Shown here piece after piece: positions 25,867 through 34,400 of a stretch of 47,831 nt of DNA (position 1 is the first letter of the stretch; every line of letters starts with the position of its first letter). The notes under the pieces were generated by a model that was not told the DNA's origin, searched no databases, and was given only the letters and a program-made list of their open reading frames with translations. Origin of the DNA: an uncultured Clostridia bacterium (GTDB taxonomy: Bacteria; Bacillota; Clostridia; Christensenellales; Aristaeellaceae); NCBI GenBank assembly GCA_946408995.1, contig CAMJUL010000025.1, positions 1 through 47,831 of the forward strand. Reading direction: 5' to 3'. The translations under genes and the position numbers were made by a program.

Positions 25867-26655
25867 TCAGGTGGAAAGGAGCATGCGGTCGTTCACCAAT
25901 TGCTTCCCGCTGGCTTCCCTGAACCGGTTCAGAAGGTCCTGAACGGTCAGCTTTTTTCTTTCCTCGCCCTCCGTGTCAAAGACAATCCCTCCGCCATCCA
26001 TCATGATCGTCCGGTTGCCCAGGTCCAGCGCGGACTGCATGTTGTGGGTGATCATCAGACAGGTCAGATGATCCTCCCGTACGATCTTTTCAGTCAGGTG
26101 AAGCACCTTTTCAGCCGTCCCCGGGTCGAGCGCAGCCGTATGCTCATCCAGCAGCAGCAGCTTCGGCTCCGCCATGGTGGCCATCATCAGGGTCAGCGCC
26201 TGCCGCTGTCCGCCGCTGAGCAGCCCGACGGGAGCCTTCATCCGGTCCTCAAGGCCCATTCCCAGCAGGGCCAGCTGGTCCCGAAAGGCCTGTTTTTCCT
26301 TGGGGGAGGCAACCGACAGCCAGCCGCCCTTTCCCGCCGCCAGGATCAGGTTCTCCTCAATGCTCATTCCCGGCGCGCTGCCCTTCATGGGATCCTGGAA
26401 CAGTCTTCCGATGATCTTGGACCGCTTGTGCTCCTGCACCCGGGTCACGTTCTTTCCGTCCAGGAAAATGGCGCCCTCATCCACCAGAAAGCTTCCGGCG
26501 ATGGCGTTGAAAAGAGTGGATTTCCCGGCCCCGTTCGCCCCGATAATGGAGATGAAGTCCCCCTTGCGGACGTGCAGGGAAAGCCGGTCCAGGGCCTTTT
26601 TCTCATCCACGGTCCCGGCGTTGAAGGTCTTTGAGATACCCTCGATTCTAAGCAC
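25867..26655 (-). CDS. trpZ: ABC transporter ATPase, TrpXYZ-type uptake system
   Basis: A 262-residue nucleotide-binding protein that powers the permease encoded just upstream. Walker A is GANGAGKST (39-47), the signature is LSGGQRQAL, and Walker B is LLLLDEHTAALD with the catalytic Glu. The DEHTAALDP form is common in the ATPases of TrpX/pfam04392-type importers. Six bases separate it from the permease, so the two are coupled. It is the last gene of the T-box-controlled operon. Confidence 0.9.
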   Translation of the reverse strand: MLRIEGISKTFNAGTVDEKKALDRLSLHVRKGDFISIIGANGAGKSTLFNAIAGSFLVDEGAIFLDGKNVTRVQEHKRSKIIGRLFQDPMKGSAPGMSIEENLILAAGKGGWLSVASPKEKQAFRDQLALLGMGLEDRMKAPVGLLSGGQRQALTLMMATMAEPKLLLLDEHTAALDPGTAEKVLHLTEKIVREDHLTCLMITHNMQSALDLGNRTIMMDGGGIVFDTEGEERKKLTVQDLLNRFREASGKQLVNDRMLLST

Positions 26656-26661
26656 GGTCCC

Positions 26662-27570
26662 TCACCCCTTTCCCGCGGCCGTTTTTCCGCCCTTTGCCTT
26701 GGTCAGATAAGGAATGGAGATGGCCGCCACCACGATTGCGGAGGAGACCAGCTTGAGCATATATGCCGGCAGATGGAACCGCAGGGCCACCGTATACACC
26801 AGACGGAAGATAAACGCGCCCAGCACCGCCCCCAGCGCCCGCCGGGTAATGCCCCGCCGGATAAAAACGCCCCCGATCAGAAGGCTCGCGAGGGCCATGG
26901 TGACCATGCCGGACCCGATGTCCACCGTCACGCTCTTCTGGCTCTGGGCCATCAGACACCCGGAAAGGGCGGTGAAGGCATTGGCGATCACCAGCCCCAC
27001 GGTGGTCGTAAACCGCGGATCAATCGAGGAGGACCGCACCATGTCCGGGTTGTTCCCGGTGGCGCGGATGGCAAGTCCGAGACGGGTGCGGAGAAAAACG
27101 CTCAAAAACAGGATCACCAGCGCAGCGCTCACCAGTCCGATCACAAGCGTCTGCATCCCCTGCAGGGGGGTGTCCTTCAGGGCGTTCTTGAGCATGGAGA
27201 ACACCGTCACGGTCTTGTTCATGTTTTTCAGGCTGGAGCCTTCCATCACCGCGATGGTCACGGAATACAGCCCCGTATTCACAACGATCCCCGCCAGCAG
27301 GCTGTTGACCCCCATACGGGTCTGCAGCACAGCGGTCACAAGGCCGGAAAGCATCCCCGCCAGCATCGCCGCGGGGATGGACAGCAGCGGCTGTCCCGCC
27401 AGGGCCACCATGGCCCCCACCGCCGCGCCGAACCCGTAGCAGCCGTCCGTACTCAGATCGCACACGTTCAGCATCGAATAACTCAGATACAGGGCCAGCA
27501 CGGTCAGGGAATTCAGCAGCGCCAGTTCCAGCGCAGTCTGTCCCAAACCCAGAAAATCAGCAAACGACAT
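26662..27570 (-). CDS. trpY: ABC transporter permease, TrpXYZ-type uptake system
   Basis: A 302-residue membrane protein with about eight hydrophobic segments, related to the branched-chain/BMP-type permeases. TrpXYZ importers use a single such permease. Recognisable stretches are SYSMLNVCDLSTDGCYGFGAAVGA near the N terminus and ATGNNPDMVRSSSIDPRFTTTVGLVIANAFTALSG, the usual coupling-loop region. GGGATGAACC precedes the start. It is separated from the substrate-binding gene by 117 bases that hold two strong hairpins. Confidence 0.9.
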   Translation of the reverse strand: MSFADFLGLGQTALELALLNSLTVLALYLSYSMLNVCDLSTDGCYGFGAAVGAMVALAGQPLLSIPAAMLAGMLSGLVTAVLQTRMGVNSLLAGIVVNTGLYSVTIAVMEGSSLKNMNKTVTVFSMLKNALKDTPLQGMQTLVIGLVSAALVILFLSVFLRTRLGLAIRATGNNPDMVRSSSIDPRFTTTVGLVIANAFTALSGCLMAQSQKSVTVDIGSGMVTMALASLLIGGVFIRRGITRRALGAVLGAFIFRLVYTVALRFHLPAYMLKLVSSAIVVAAISIPYLTKAKGGKTAAGKG

Positions 27571-27656
27571 GGTTCATCCCCAATCCAGGCCCGGGCGTTC
27601 CGCCGCGGGTCCTTTCCGCTATTCTTCTGTCCTTTGCCTCCCGGAGGGCGAAGGAC

Positions 27657-27680
27657 GGGGGAAGCCCGCGGGCTTCCCCC
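27657..27680 (-). promoter_or_regulatory. Intercistronic hairpin after trpX
   Basis: A perfect 24-base palindrome begins with GGGGGAAGCCCG, seven bases beyond the trpX stop. A second imperfect stem (about 27628-27654) follows. No T run is present, so it more likely stabilises the trpX mRNA or slows read-through than terminates. That would favour an excess of binding protein over permease. Confidence 0.55.
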
Positions 27681-27687
27681 GGAAAGG

Positions 27688-28713
27688 TCACTTCAGGTCG
27701 CCGAAACTCTCCGCCGTCGTGATGGGCTGCACCTTGGTGCAGAAGGGCGCGAAGGCCGCGGCGATGTCCTCATAGTTGAGTCCAAGCGTTGCGCAGGTCT
27801 CAGTGTTGACGGTGGCGGTTCCGTTGTCGAAGGTGCGCACAGGGGTCTCAGCGGGGGTTTTGCCGTTCTGCAGGATGTCGGCCACCATTTCGCCGGTCTC
27901 CCTGCCCAGGTTCGCGTAATCCACGCCATACCCCAGGAAAGCGCCGTTGAGGGCGAAGGAGTCTGCGCCGGTGAAATGCAGCACGCCCGCCTCGGCCAGG
28001 GTTTCGTAGATGGAAAGTTCCGCGGTCATCACCGTATTATCCTGGGGGGTAAAGGCCGCGTCACAGCCGTCCGCCGCCAGGGCCTCCGCCGCCATGATCA
28101 CCTCGGTCACATTTGTGCCGGTGTATTCCTTGTATGCGACCCCCTTGGCCTCAAGGTACGCCTTCGCTTCCGCAATGGGGGTGGCGGAGGCGTCCTGGCC
28201 CACATCGTAAAGCAGGCCGATCAGCTTCGCCTCGGGCTTGGCTGCGAAAATCAGGTTGAACACGGCCGTGGTATCCAGGTAATCCGACGTCCCGGTCACG
28301 TTGGACCCAGGCGCTTCCAGGCTCTCCACCAGCTCCGCGCTCACAGGATCCGTCACGGCCGCGAACACCACCGGGATCTGATTGTCCTCGGTCATGGCCT
28401 GCATGGTCATGGCCACGGGAGTGGCGATCCCCACCATCAGGTTCACGTTCTCCGCGATGAAATTGGCGATGATCTGCTGCATGACGCTGGCGTCCGCGTT
28501 GCAGTTTTCGTACAGGATCTCAAAGCTGTCCCCGCTCTGCGCGGCGATCTCCTTCAGCCGGGCCTCCATGTTTTCCACGATCTGGTTCAGGGAGGCGTCG
28601 TCCACGTAGTTGCAGATTCCGATCTTGTAGGTCTCCGCGTCCGCGCACGCAAGGGGCGCAGCGGACAGGAGCATCGCCGCAGCGGCGGCACAGGCCAAAG
28701 TCTTCTTCATCAT
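27688..28713 (-). CDS. trpX: ABC substrate-binding protein, TrpX-like
   Basis: A 341-residue exported binding protein of the TrpX/pfam04392 family, expected to capture tryptophan outside the membrane. A signal peptide occupies about 24 residues. A Cys lies near the cleavage site (PLACADA), but the lipobox is imperfect, so lipidation is uncertain. Family traits are IGICNYVDDASLNQIVENMEARL, NLMVGIATPVAMTMQ, PVVFAAVTDPVSAELV and NVTGTSDYLD. The start has GAGAGGA upstream. Specificity is inferred from the UGG specifier of the T-box leader in front of the gene. Confidence 0.88.
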   Translation of the reverse strand: MMKKTLACAAAAAMLLSAAPLACADAETYKIGICNYVDDASLNQIVENMEARLKEIAAQSGDSFEILYENCNADASVMQQIIANFIAENVNLMVGIATPVAMTMQAMTEDNQIPVVFAAVTDPVSAELVESLEAPGSNVTGTSDYLDTTAVFNLIFAAKPEAKLIGLLYDVGQDASATPIAEAKAYLEAKGVAYKEYTGTNVTEVIMAAEALAADGCDAAFTPQDNTVMTAELSIYETLAEAGVLHFTGADSFALNGAFLGYGVDYANLGRETGEMVADILQNGKTPAETPVRTFDNGTATVNTETCATLGLNYEDIAAAFAPFCTKVQPITTAESFGDLK

Positions 28714-28847
28714 TGACGGATTCCTCTCTTTCTTTTTTCTTTTATGTTTTTCCCCGCGGCGCGGGGACGCGTCTTCTCCGGGCACTGCCCCTCCCGGGGC
28801 GCAAATGGACGGGACCGATCTCCTCCTTTCCCCGGAACAGACCCATG

Positions 28848-29124
28848 AAAAAAGTCCTGTCCCGGCATATTCCTATGCTGGGACAGGACCTGGAAGATCC
28901 TGCGGTGCCACCCGGCTTGACGTCCGAAGACGCCCACTTGACGCATACCCTTGAGGATATGCCGATCTTTGATAACGAAGGATCCCACTCCGTCTTCCCT
29001 ACCGGCCTCGGCCTTCAGGTCGCTCTCCGGAGCCCATTCGGCTGCCTGCTTCCTGCCACGCTCCCATCCCACGCGGCTCTCTTTGAAGGAAACAATGCAG
29101 CGTACTTGCTCTCCATCCACGATT
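28848..29124 (-). promoter_or_regulatory. T-box riboswitch, tryptophan (UGG)
   Basis: On the minus strand the T-box sequence CCGGGTGGCACCGCA lies at 28915-28901. It is followed by a 10-bp terminator stem (28889-28880 with 28863-28854) and six T residues (28853-28848). Stem I has the loop-E pair typical of T-boxes: AGTA at 29106-29103 on the 5' side and GAA at 29039-29037 on the 3' side. The codon directly after GAA is UGG (29036-29034), the tryptophan codon. Uncharged tRNA-Trp should therefore switch on trpXYZ. Confidence 0.93.
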
Positions 29125-29130
29125 TGCTTT

Positions 29131-29159
29131 ATTTTATTCGCTTTTTTCCCGCCTGTCAA
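29131..29159 (-). promoter_or_regulatory. Promoter of the tryptophan T-box operon
   Basis: On the minus strand, a perfect TTGACA (29159-29154), a 17-base spacer and TAAAAT (29136-29131). It lies only 18 bases beyond the stop of the upstream nuclease gene, and no terminator is seen between them. Confidence 0.88.
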
Positions 29160-29177
29160 TCCGTTTTTTGAGAAAGT

Positions 29178-30362
29178 TCATAGTCCGTACAATTTGCGAA
29201 GCCGCTCCGCGACAGCGCCGTCCCCGCCTTCCTCCACGGCCGAGATCACCCGGATATTCAATTCCTGTGCCCTTGCCAGCATCGCGCGGCTGCCCCGGCT
29301 GCTCAGGGGGACGGAAGTTACGATGACGGCCAGGGATCCCTCGCCGCCAAACCGGTCCCGGAGGATGCTCAGCTCGTTGAGGGCCTCCGTTTTGATCTCC
29401 GTCGCCTTGCAGGAGATAAAAACGGGCTTGACGCCCCTTACGGCCATCACGTCGATCTCGTTGGTCACCTGTTTGCTCCCTCTTTCCCTGCTTTCCCAGT
29501 TCACCACTGCGGAAAGGCACACATCGTCAAAGATCCCGCTCCGCGCGCATTCCATGTAGACCTTGGTCTCCAGGGCGCTTCCCACATCCCGGAGCCAGAA
29601 CCGCACCAGGGCGGATTTGAACGTAAAGGAGATTTTGTTTTCTTCCGTCTTCAGGTTCCGTATCAGTCCGCCGTCCCTGAGCGCCTCGAGCAGCGCCTGA
29701 TCCACCGTGACCCTGCCCCGGTCCCCCTTGACGGTCCTTTCCCCCTCCGCCAGCAGGCTGCCCGTCGCCTGGCCCTGCTGGGAAATACGCTGCAGATAAG
29801 TAATCTGCCGGTTCCAGATGTTTCTAAAGCGGGAAAAGACCCGCCACAGGGCAGCCATGTCCTCCATGGCGTTTTGAAGCAGCGCGTTGTCTTCCCGGCC
29901 CGGCAGCATCTCCCCGCCCGCCATCATAAAGCAGGAGGCGCAGTCCAGACGCACCGGGCAGGGCACCCGCTCGGCAAAGGGAGCGCCCCGAACGTTGAAA
30001 AACAGGTTCTTTTTCCGGCTGTAGGTAAAGGCCGGCGTCCCGGTATTGTCCGCCACCATGCCCGCGGTGAAGAGCGCGGTGTCCCCGCCGCCGGAAATAT
30101 CCAAAACGCAGTCCGGGTACCGTTTCAGGGTCTCCCGCAGGGTTATTTCCAGTTCCTCCGCGTTCAGGATGTCCACCGGGATGAAATCGCATTCCACATC
30201 CACCCCGCGCCAAGCAAAATACTGCCGGACCCCTTTTTTCAGGGGATCGGAGGCGGCCACTTGCTCCGGACAGATGAACACCGTCCTTTCCGGACGGAAC
30301 ACCTCCGTTGCCAGCACGTTTTCCATGGGTCTGTCGTCATACAATTCAATCAGTGTTTTCAT
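29178..30362 (-). CDS. DUF1887/Card1-like CARF-domain nuclease
   Basis: A 394-residue protein with the build of Card1/Can2-type nucleases, which are switched on by cyclic oligoadenylates. The N-terminal CARF-like Rossmann part opens LIELYDDRPMENVL and has a ligand-loop motif LDISGGGDTALFTAGM (87-102). A helical, winged-helix-like middle follows (about 155-260). The C-terminal PD-(D/E)xK nuclease shows Glu265 in LETKVYME, Asp304 in NEIDVMAV and the Lys319 of FISCK. All three catalytic positions are present, so it should be active. Met at 30362 has AAAGGA ahead. No CRISPR array or cyclase gene is in the window. Confidence 0.85.
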   Translation of the reverse strand: MKTLIELYDDRPMENVLATEVFRPERTVFICPEQVAASDPLKKGVRQYFAWRGVDVECDFIPVDILNAEELEITLRETLKRYPDCVLDISGGGDTALFTAGMVADNTGTPAFTYSRKKNLFFNVRGAPFAERVPCPVRLDCASCFMMAGGEMLPGREDNALLQNAMEDMAALWRVFSRFRNIWNRQITYLQRISQQGQATGSLLAEGERTVKGDRGRVTVDQALLEALRDGGLIRNLKTEENKISFTFKSALVRFWLRDVGSALETKVYMECARSGIFDDVCLSAVVNWESRERGSKQVTNEIDVMAVRGVKPVFISCKATEIKTEALNELSILRDRFGGEGSLAVIVTSVPLSSRGSRAMLARAQELNIRVISAVEEGGDGAVAERLRKLYGL

Positions 30363-30394
30363 GCCGGTCCTTTCCAGCAGGCCTTGCCATATGG

Positions 30395-30423
30395 TTGCGC
30401 AGGTCCGCATTTGGGTCTATAAT
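30395..30423 (+). promoter_or_regulatory. Promoter of the histidine phosphatase gene
   Basis: TTGCGC (30395-30400), a 17-base spacer and a perfect TATAAT (30418-30423). A short GGAACC/GGTTCC hairpin follows in the leader. It lies in the gap divergent to the nuclease gene. Confidence 0.75.
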
Positions 30424-30500
30424 GGGCTAACCAAGGAACCTGCGGTTCCCGTTTTCGTTTTTCGGAAAGGAGCCCTTCTTCCGCGCAAAGGAGAGCGCCC

Positions 30501-31274
30501 ATGAGAATTCTGATCATCCGCCACGCGGAGCCCGACTATGCCACGGACGGCCTGACGGAAAAAGGCAGGCGGGAAGCAGCGCTTCTCAGCCGGAGGCTTG
30601 TGAACACCCCCATGCATCACATTTACCTTTCCCCCCTGGGAAGGGCCATTGAGACTGCTTCCTATACGCTCGGCCCTCTGGGTAGGGAGGGACAGGTCCT
30701 GCCCTGGCTGGCCGAATTCCGCGGGCACGTCTGGGATGAGGAACGCCGGCGTTTCCGTGTCCCCTGGGACCGGAAGCCCGCCAAATGGCTGGGCCGTCCC
30801 CTGCTGATGGACCTGGAACGCTGGACCGAGGATCCCCTTTTCGAGGGCACCAACGTGCCCGCGATCTGGCAGGAGACCCTGTCGGGTCTGGACGAGGTCC
30901 TGGACAAGCATGGATACCGCCGGGAGGGCGGCATCTGGCGGGTCCATCATCCCAATCAGGAGACCGTGGTTTTCTTCTGCCATTTCGGCATTGGCGCCGC
31001 CATTGCCAGCATTCTGACCCGGATTCCCCCCTTCGCCCTCTGGCAGGGCACCTGCATGCTCCCCTCCTCTGTCACCACGCTGGTGACGCAGGAGCGGGAC
31101 GAGGGCATCGCCGATTGGCGCTGCGTCAGTCTCGGCGACCTCAGCCATCTTTACATCGCCGGCGAATCCCCCAGCCTGTACGCCCTCTTCCCGGAGGTGT
31201 ACAACGGCGCCGACACCACCACCCCGGACGAATGGCCGCAGGGGCCGGCCCGCAGCGCCAAGCCCCTCTGGTAA
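30501..31274 (+). CDS. Histidine phosphatase family protein
   Basis: A 257-residue member of the phosphoglycerate mutase-like superfamily. Residues 5-10 (IIRHAE) hold the phospho-accepting His8. LSPLGRAIETA supplies the second Arg, and FFCHFGIGAA the second catalytic His. The middle part (EFRGHVWDEERRRFRVPWD) is a family-specific insertion. Such enzymes act on varied phosphate esters, and the substrate is unknown. AAAGGAGAG precedes the ATG. It is transcribed alone and ends in a strong terminator. Confidence 0.9.
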   Translation: MRILIIRHAEPDYATDGLTEKGRREAALLSRRLVNTPMHHIYLSPLGRAIETASYTLGPLGREGQVLPWLAEFRGHVWDEERRRFRVPWDRKPAKWLGRPLLMDLERWTEDPLFEGTNVPAIWQETLSGLDEVLDKHGYRREGGIWRVHHPNQETVVFFCHFGIGAAIASILTRIPPFALWQGTCMLPSSVTTLVTQERDEGIADWRCVSLGDLSHLYIAGESPSLYALFPEVYNGADTTTPDEWPQGPARSAKPLW

Positions 31275-31345
31275 CCCCTCTCCCGTCTGATTCACGTTCC
31301 CGGATCCACGCTTAAAGCCCTGCCCCCACTCCGCGGGGGCTTGAC

Positions 31346-31400
31346 ACACAGGCGTTTCCCGCCCCCCAAAGCAGGGGGACGGAAACCGCCTGTGTTTTTT
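31346..31400 (+). terminator. Terminator of the histidine phosphatase gene
   Basis: The arms CACAGGCG (31347-31354) and CGCCTGTG (31387-31394), extended by inner TTTCC/GGAAA pairs, are followed by six T residues. A second GCCCCC/GGGGGC hairpin lies just before it (31322-31340). Confidence 0.85.
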
Positions 31401-31420
31401 GATCGTTCTTTTCAGTTGTC

Positions 31421-34400
31421 TCAGCTGTCCTGTTCTCCGGAGGAGGACCGCTTTTTCCTGCGGCGCGCAAGCGCTGCGACGGCAGCCCCGATGGCCAGGA
31501 CGCCCGCTCCGATCCCCGCATAGGTCAGGATCTGCCCTCTGCCCGGGCCTTGATGACCAGGGGCAAAGGTGACCGTACCGCCGTCGTAGACCCGGGTAGT
31601 CACGTTGCCGTACTCCCGGCTGTTGCGGTAAACCGCCGTATACCCTTCCACGCCGGAGGGAATCAGATAATACTCCTGTTCCTTGTCGATGTCCGAAAGG
31701 ACACACCATCCGTTTTCGTCCGGGTTCATGGTCACAGAGACGGTCTGGCCGTCCTCCCGGTAGAGGGTCCCGGTCACGGGACGGTAGGTGTACATCGGCA
31801 CCCCTTCCTCATCGGTGCCGGCGGAGAACCGGATGCGGACCCGGAAGGTCGCCCCGTCCCGGACCACCGCGACGCCGTTTTTGTAAAGGGCGTCCGTTTC
31901 GTCCTCATGGACGCCGGCGTTCATATAGGTTACTTCCGTGTTGTCCGGGGGCGTCAGTTTGGCGGAATAGACCGTCTCGCCTCCCTGGGCGCCGCCAAGG
32001 GTCAACCCCTCCACGATGTATTCCGACCCGTTGAAGCGGAACACATATCCGGTCTCCTGGCCGTCCGCATACAGCGTCCAGCGGTCCGCGTCCACTGTCT
32101 CCTCTTTCCTGTTGCCTTCTTCGTCATACCAGATGCTCTTGACCGCGAAGGTCGTCCTGGCAAGCTTCAGATCAAAGTCGCACGTCCCCTGTTTTTTCAG
32201 CACGCCGGAGGCGCTTTCTGCCGTTGCCTCATACCTTGGAACCGCGTCGCAGGTCACCTGATAGCTGCATCCGTAGGGCAGTCCGCGGATCACAGCGGCG
32301 CCGTTCCTGTCCAGGGTGATCTTGCCGCCGGAGATGACGCTGCTTTCGGCGGCGCCCTCCACGGGGTAATCGCCCTTCAGGCGGCTGCCGTCCTGCTCCA
32401 GCACCACGGTAAACCGGACCGCTTCCTCCGCGCCGGATGCCCGGACCGTCAGGCTGACCGTCTGCTCAATGACAAACTGGATGCTGTCCACCGGTCCTTC
32501 CGGCCCGAGGATCTCGGTCGCTACGTCAAGGCCGCCGTCCTTTCCCTCCGATACGGTGGCCCGAAGGGTGTACGCCGTCTCCACGTCCGCGCAGGTCACG
32601 ATGTAGACAAACTGCTTTCCCGTGTCATCCTGGGTGAAGAGGAGCGGGGAGAAGGAATGGACGCCGTTCCCGGCCTCGATCGTCTGCAGTTCATTGCCTC
32701 CCGCGTCCTTCAGCGTCAGATGGACCGTCTTTTCCATTTCCGGAACGATCCCCATCACACGGGCCCGGACGGTCAGCGGGGTCTGGGCCGTATAGATGTT
32801 TTTGAATTCCGGCGAATTGCCGCTCACGGACACCTTCAGTCTTCCGCTTCCGTCGTCCGCGACCTCCACGCGGATCTCCCTGCTTTCCGTTTCCAGGGGG
32901 ACGCCATTCTCCTGGGTGCTGCTTTCATGGGCTTCATACACATGGACACCCACATCGTTAAGGGTGTAGACAAGGGGATCAAAGAGGACCGTTCCCTCCT
33001 CGTCGTTCTGTTTTTCCTGCAGGACCTTCCCGTTTTCCGAAAGGGTCACGCTGAAGCTGCCGGCCGCAAGCTTCCTGCCGACCAGGTTGATCCTTGCGCT
33101 CAGCACCGCCTCGCCCGCGGCGCCGTAACTGTTGCGGAAGGCGGGCAGGGCGGCGTAACTGGCCGTCAAAACGCCGTCCCCGCTGTCCAGGATGCGGACC
33201 AGGACGGGATACGCGGTTTCGTCGTATGTGATTCCCGCTTCGTTGCCGGGGATCTGGGAAACTTCGAAGGCCACGATGTCCCCGTCGTCCCTGGTCAGCT
33301 CCACGTCCGGGAAGACCACGTTCCCGTCCGCGTCATTGAACGCCCTGGACAGGAGCGTATCGTCCCTGTACAGACCAAAGGCAAACTGCCCCTCCTTGAG
33401 CTGCTTTCCTGTAAGGGTCACGCTTCCCCTCACCTGTACGCTGCCCGTGGCCGTATACAGGTTCCGGTAAACGGCGCCGCCCTCCGGATAGGTTAGGGTC
33501 ACGTTCATTTCTCCGTTCCCGGCGTCCTCCACCAGGGCCTGGACCTCCAGGGGCTTATCCTCCCAGCGCACGTTCTGGGCGTCCGGGGTCAATTGCCGGA
33601 TGGTATAGGTATGGCTGCCCTCTTCGCCTGTCTCATAGAAGACCTCGAAGGCCGCCCGGCCCGTTTCGTCCGCGCGGGCCGTGTCCAGCAGGGTGTTGCC
33701 CTCATAAAGGGCAAAGCGGAACTCCTCCGCCCTCACCGGCCGGCCTTCCAGCAGGGCCATCACCTCAATGGAGGCATGGCCGGCGGATTCATAGCTGAGG
33801 GATACCTCCGGGACCGGTCCCTCAATGAACCGGAGCGTCCCGTCCCCCTGGTCCTCCACGGTCACACGCACCGGGGTCCCTTCCTCGTCGCTGACCAGTC
33901 TGGAATACATCCGGGAGGAAGCGTAAATGCGATACTCCCGGGTCCCCGCGTCCTCCTGGGTAAAGGTCACCGGCGCGAAGACCGCGCTGCCGTCCTCGTC
34001 CACGGACGCCTCGGAAACCGCCTGTCCATCCTGCGTCAGGGTCAGCGTCACACCGGCCTTCTCCGGATCCATTCCCTTCAGGTTGACTTTCGCCCTGCAG
34101 GTCCAGGTGCCAGAGGCCCGGTATCCGTTGACAAATACGATGTTCCCGGTATGGAAGGAGCATGAAAGCCGCCCGTCCGCCTCCTCGGTCACCCGGACGG
34201 GAACCCTGTAGACGGTTTCGTCATAAACCACTCCGCCCAGGTCCCCCTTCTCCTGCCGCACCGTATAGGTGTGCTCGCCCACATCTTCCAGGGAATAGAC
34301 GATGGGATTGAACAGGACCGATCCGTCCGCTTCGTTCACCGCGGTGTAGGTCCTTCCCCGCTCGTCGGTAACGCTCACCAGGTACTCTCCTCCCGCCATC

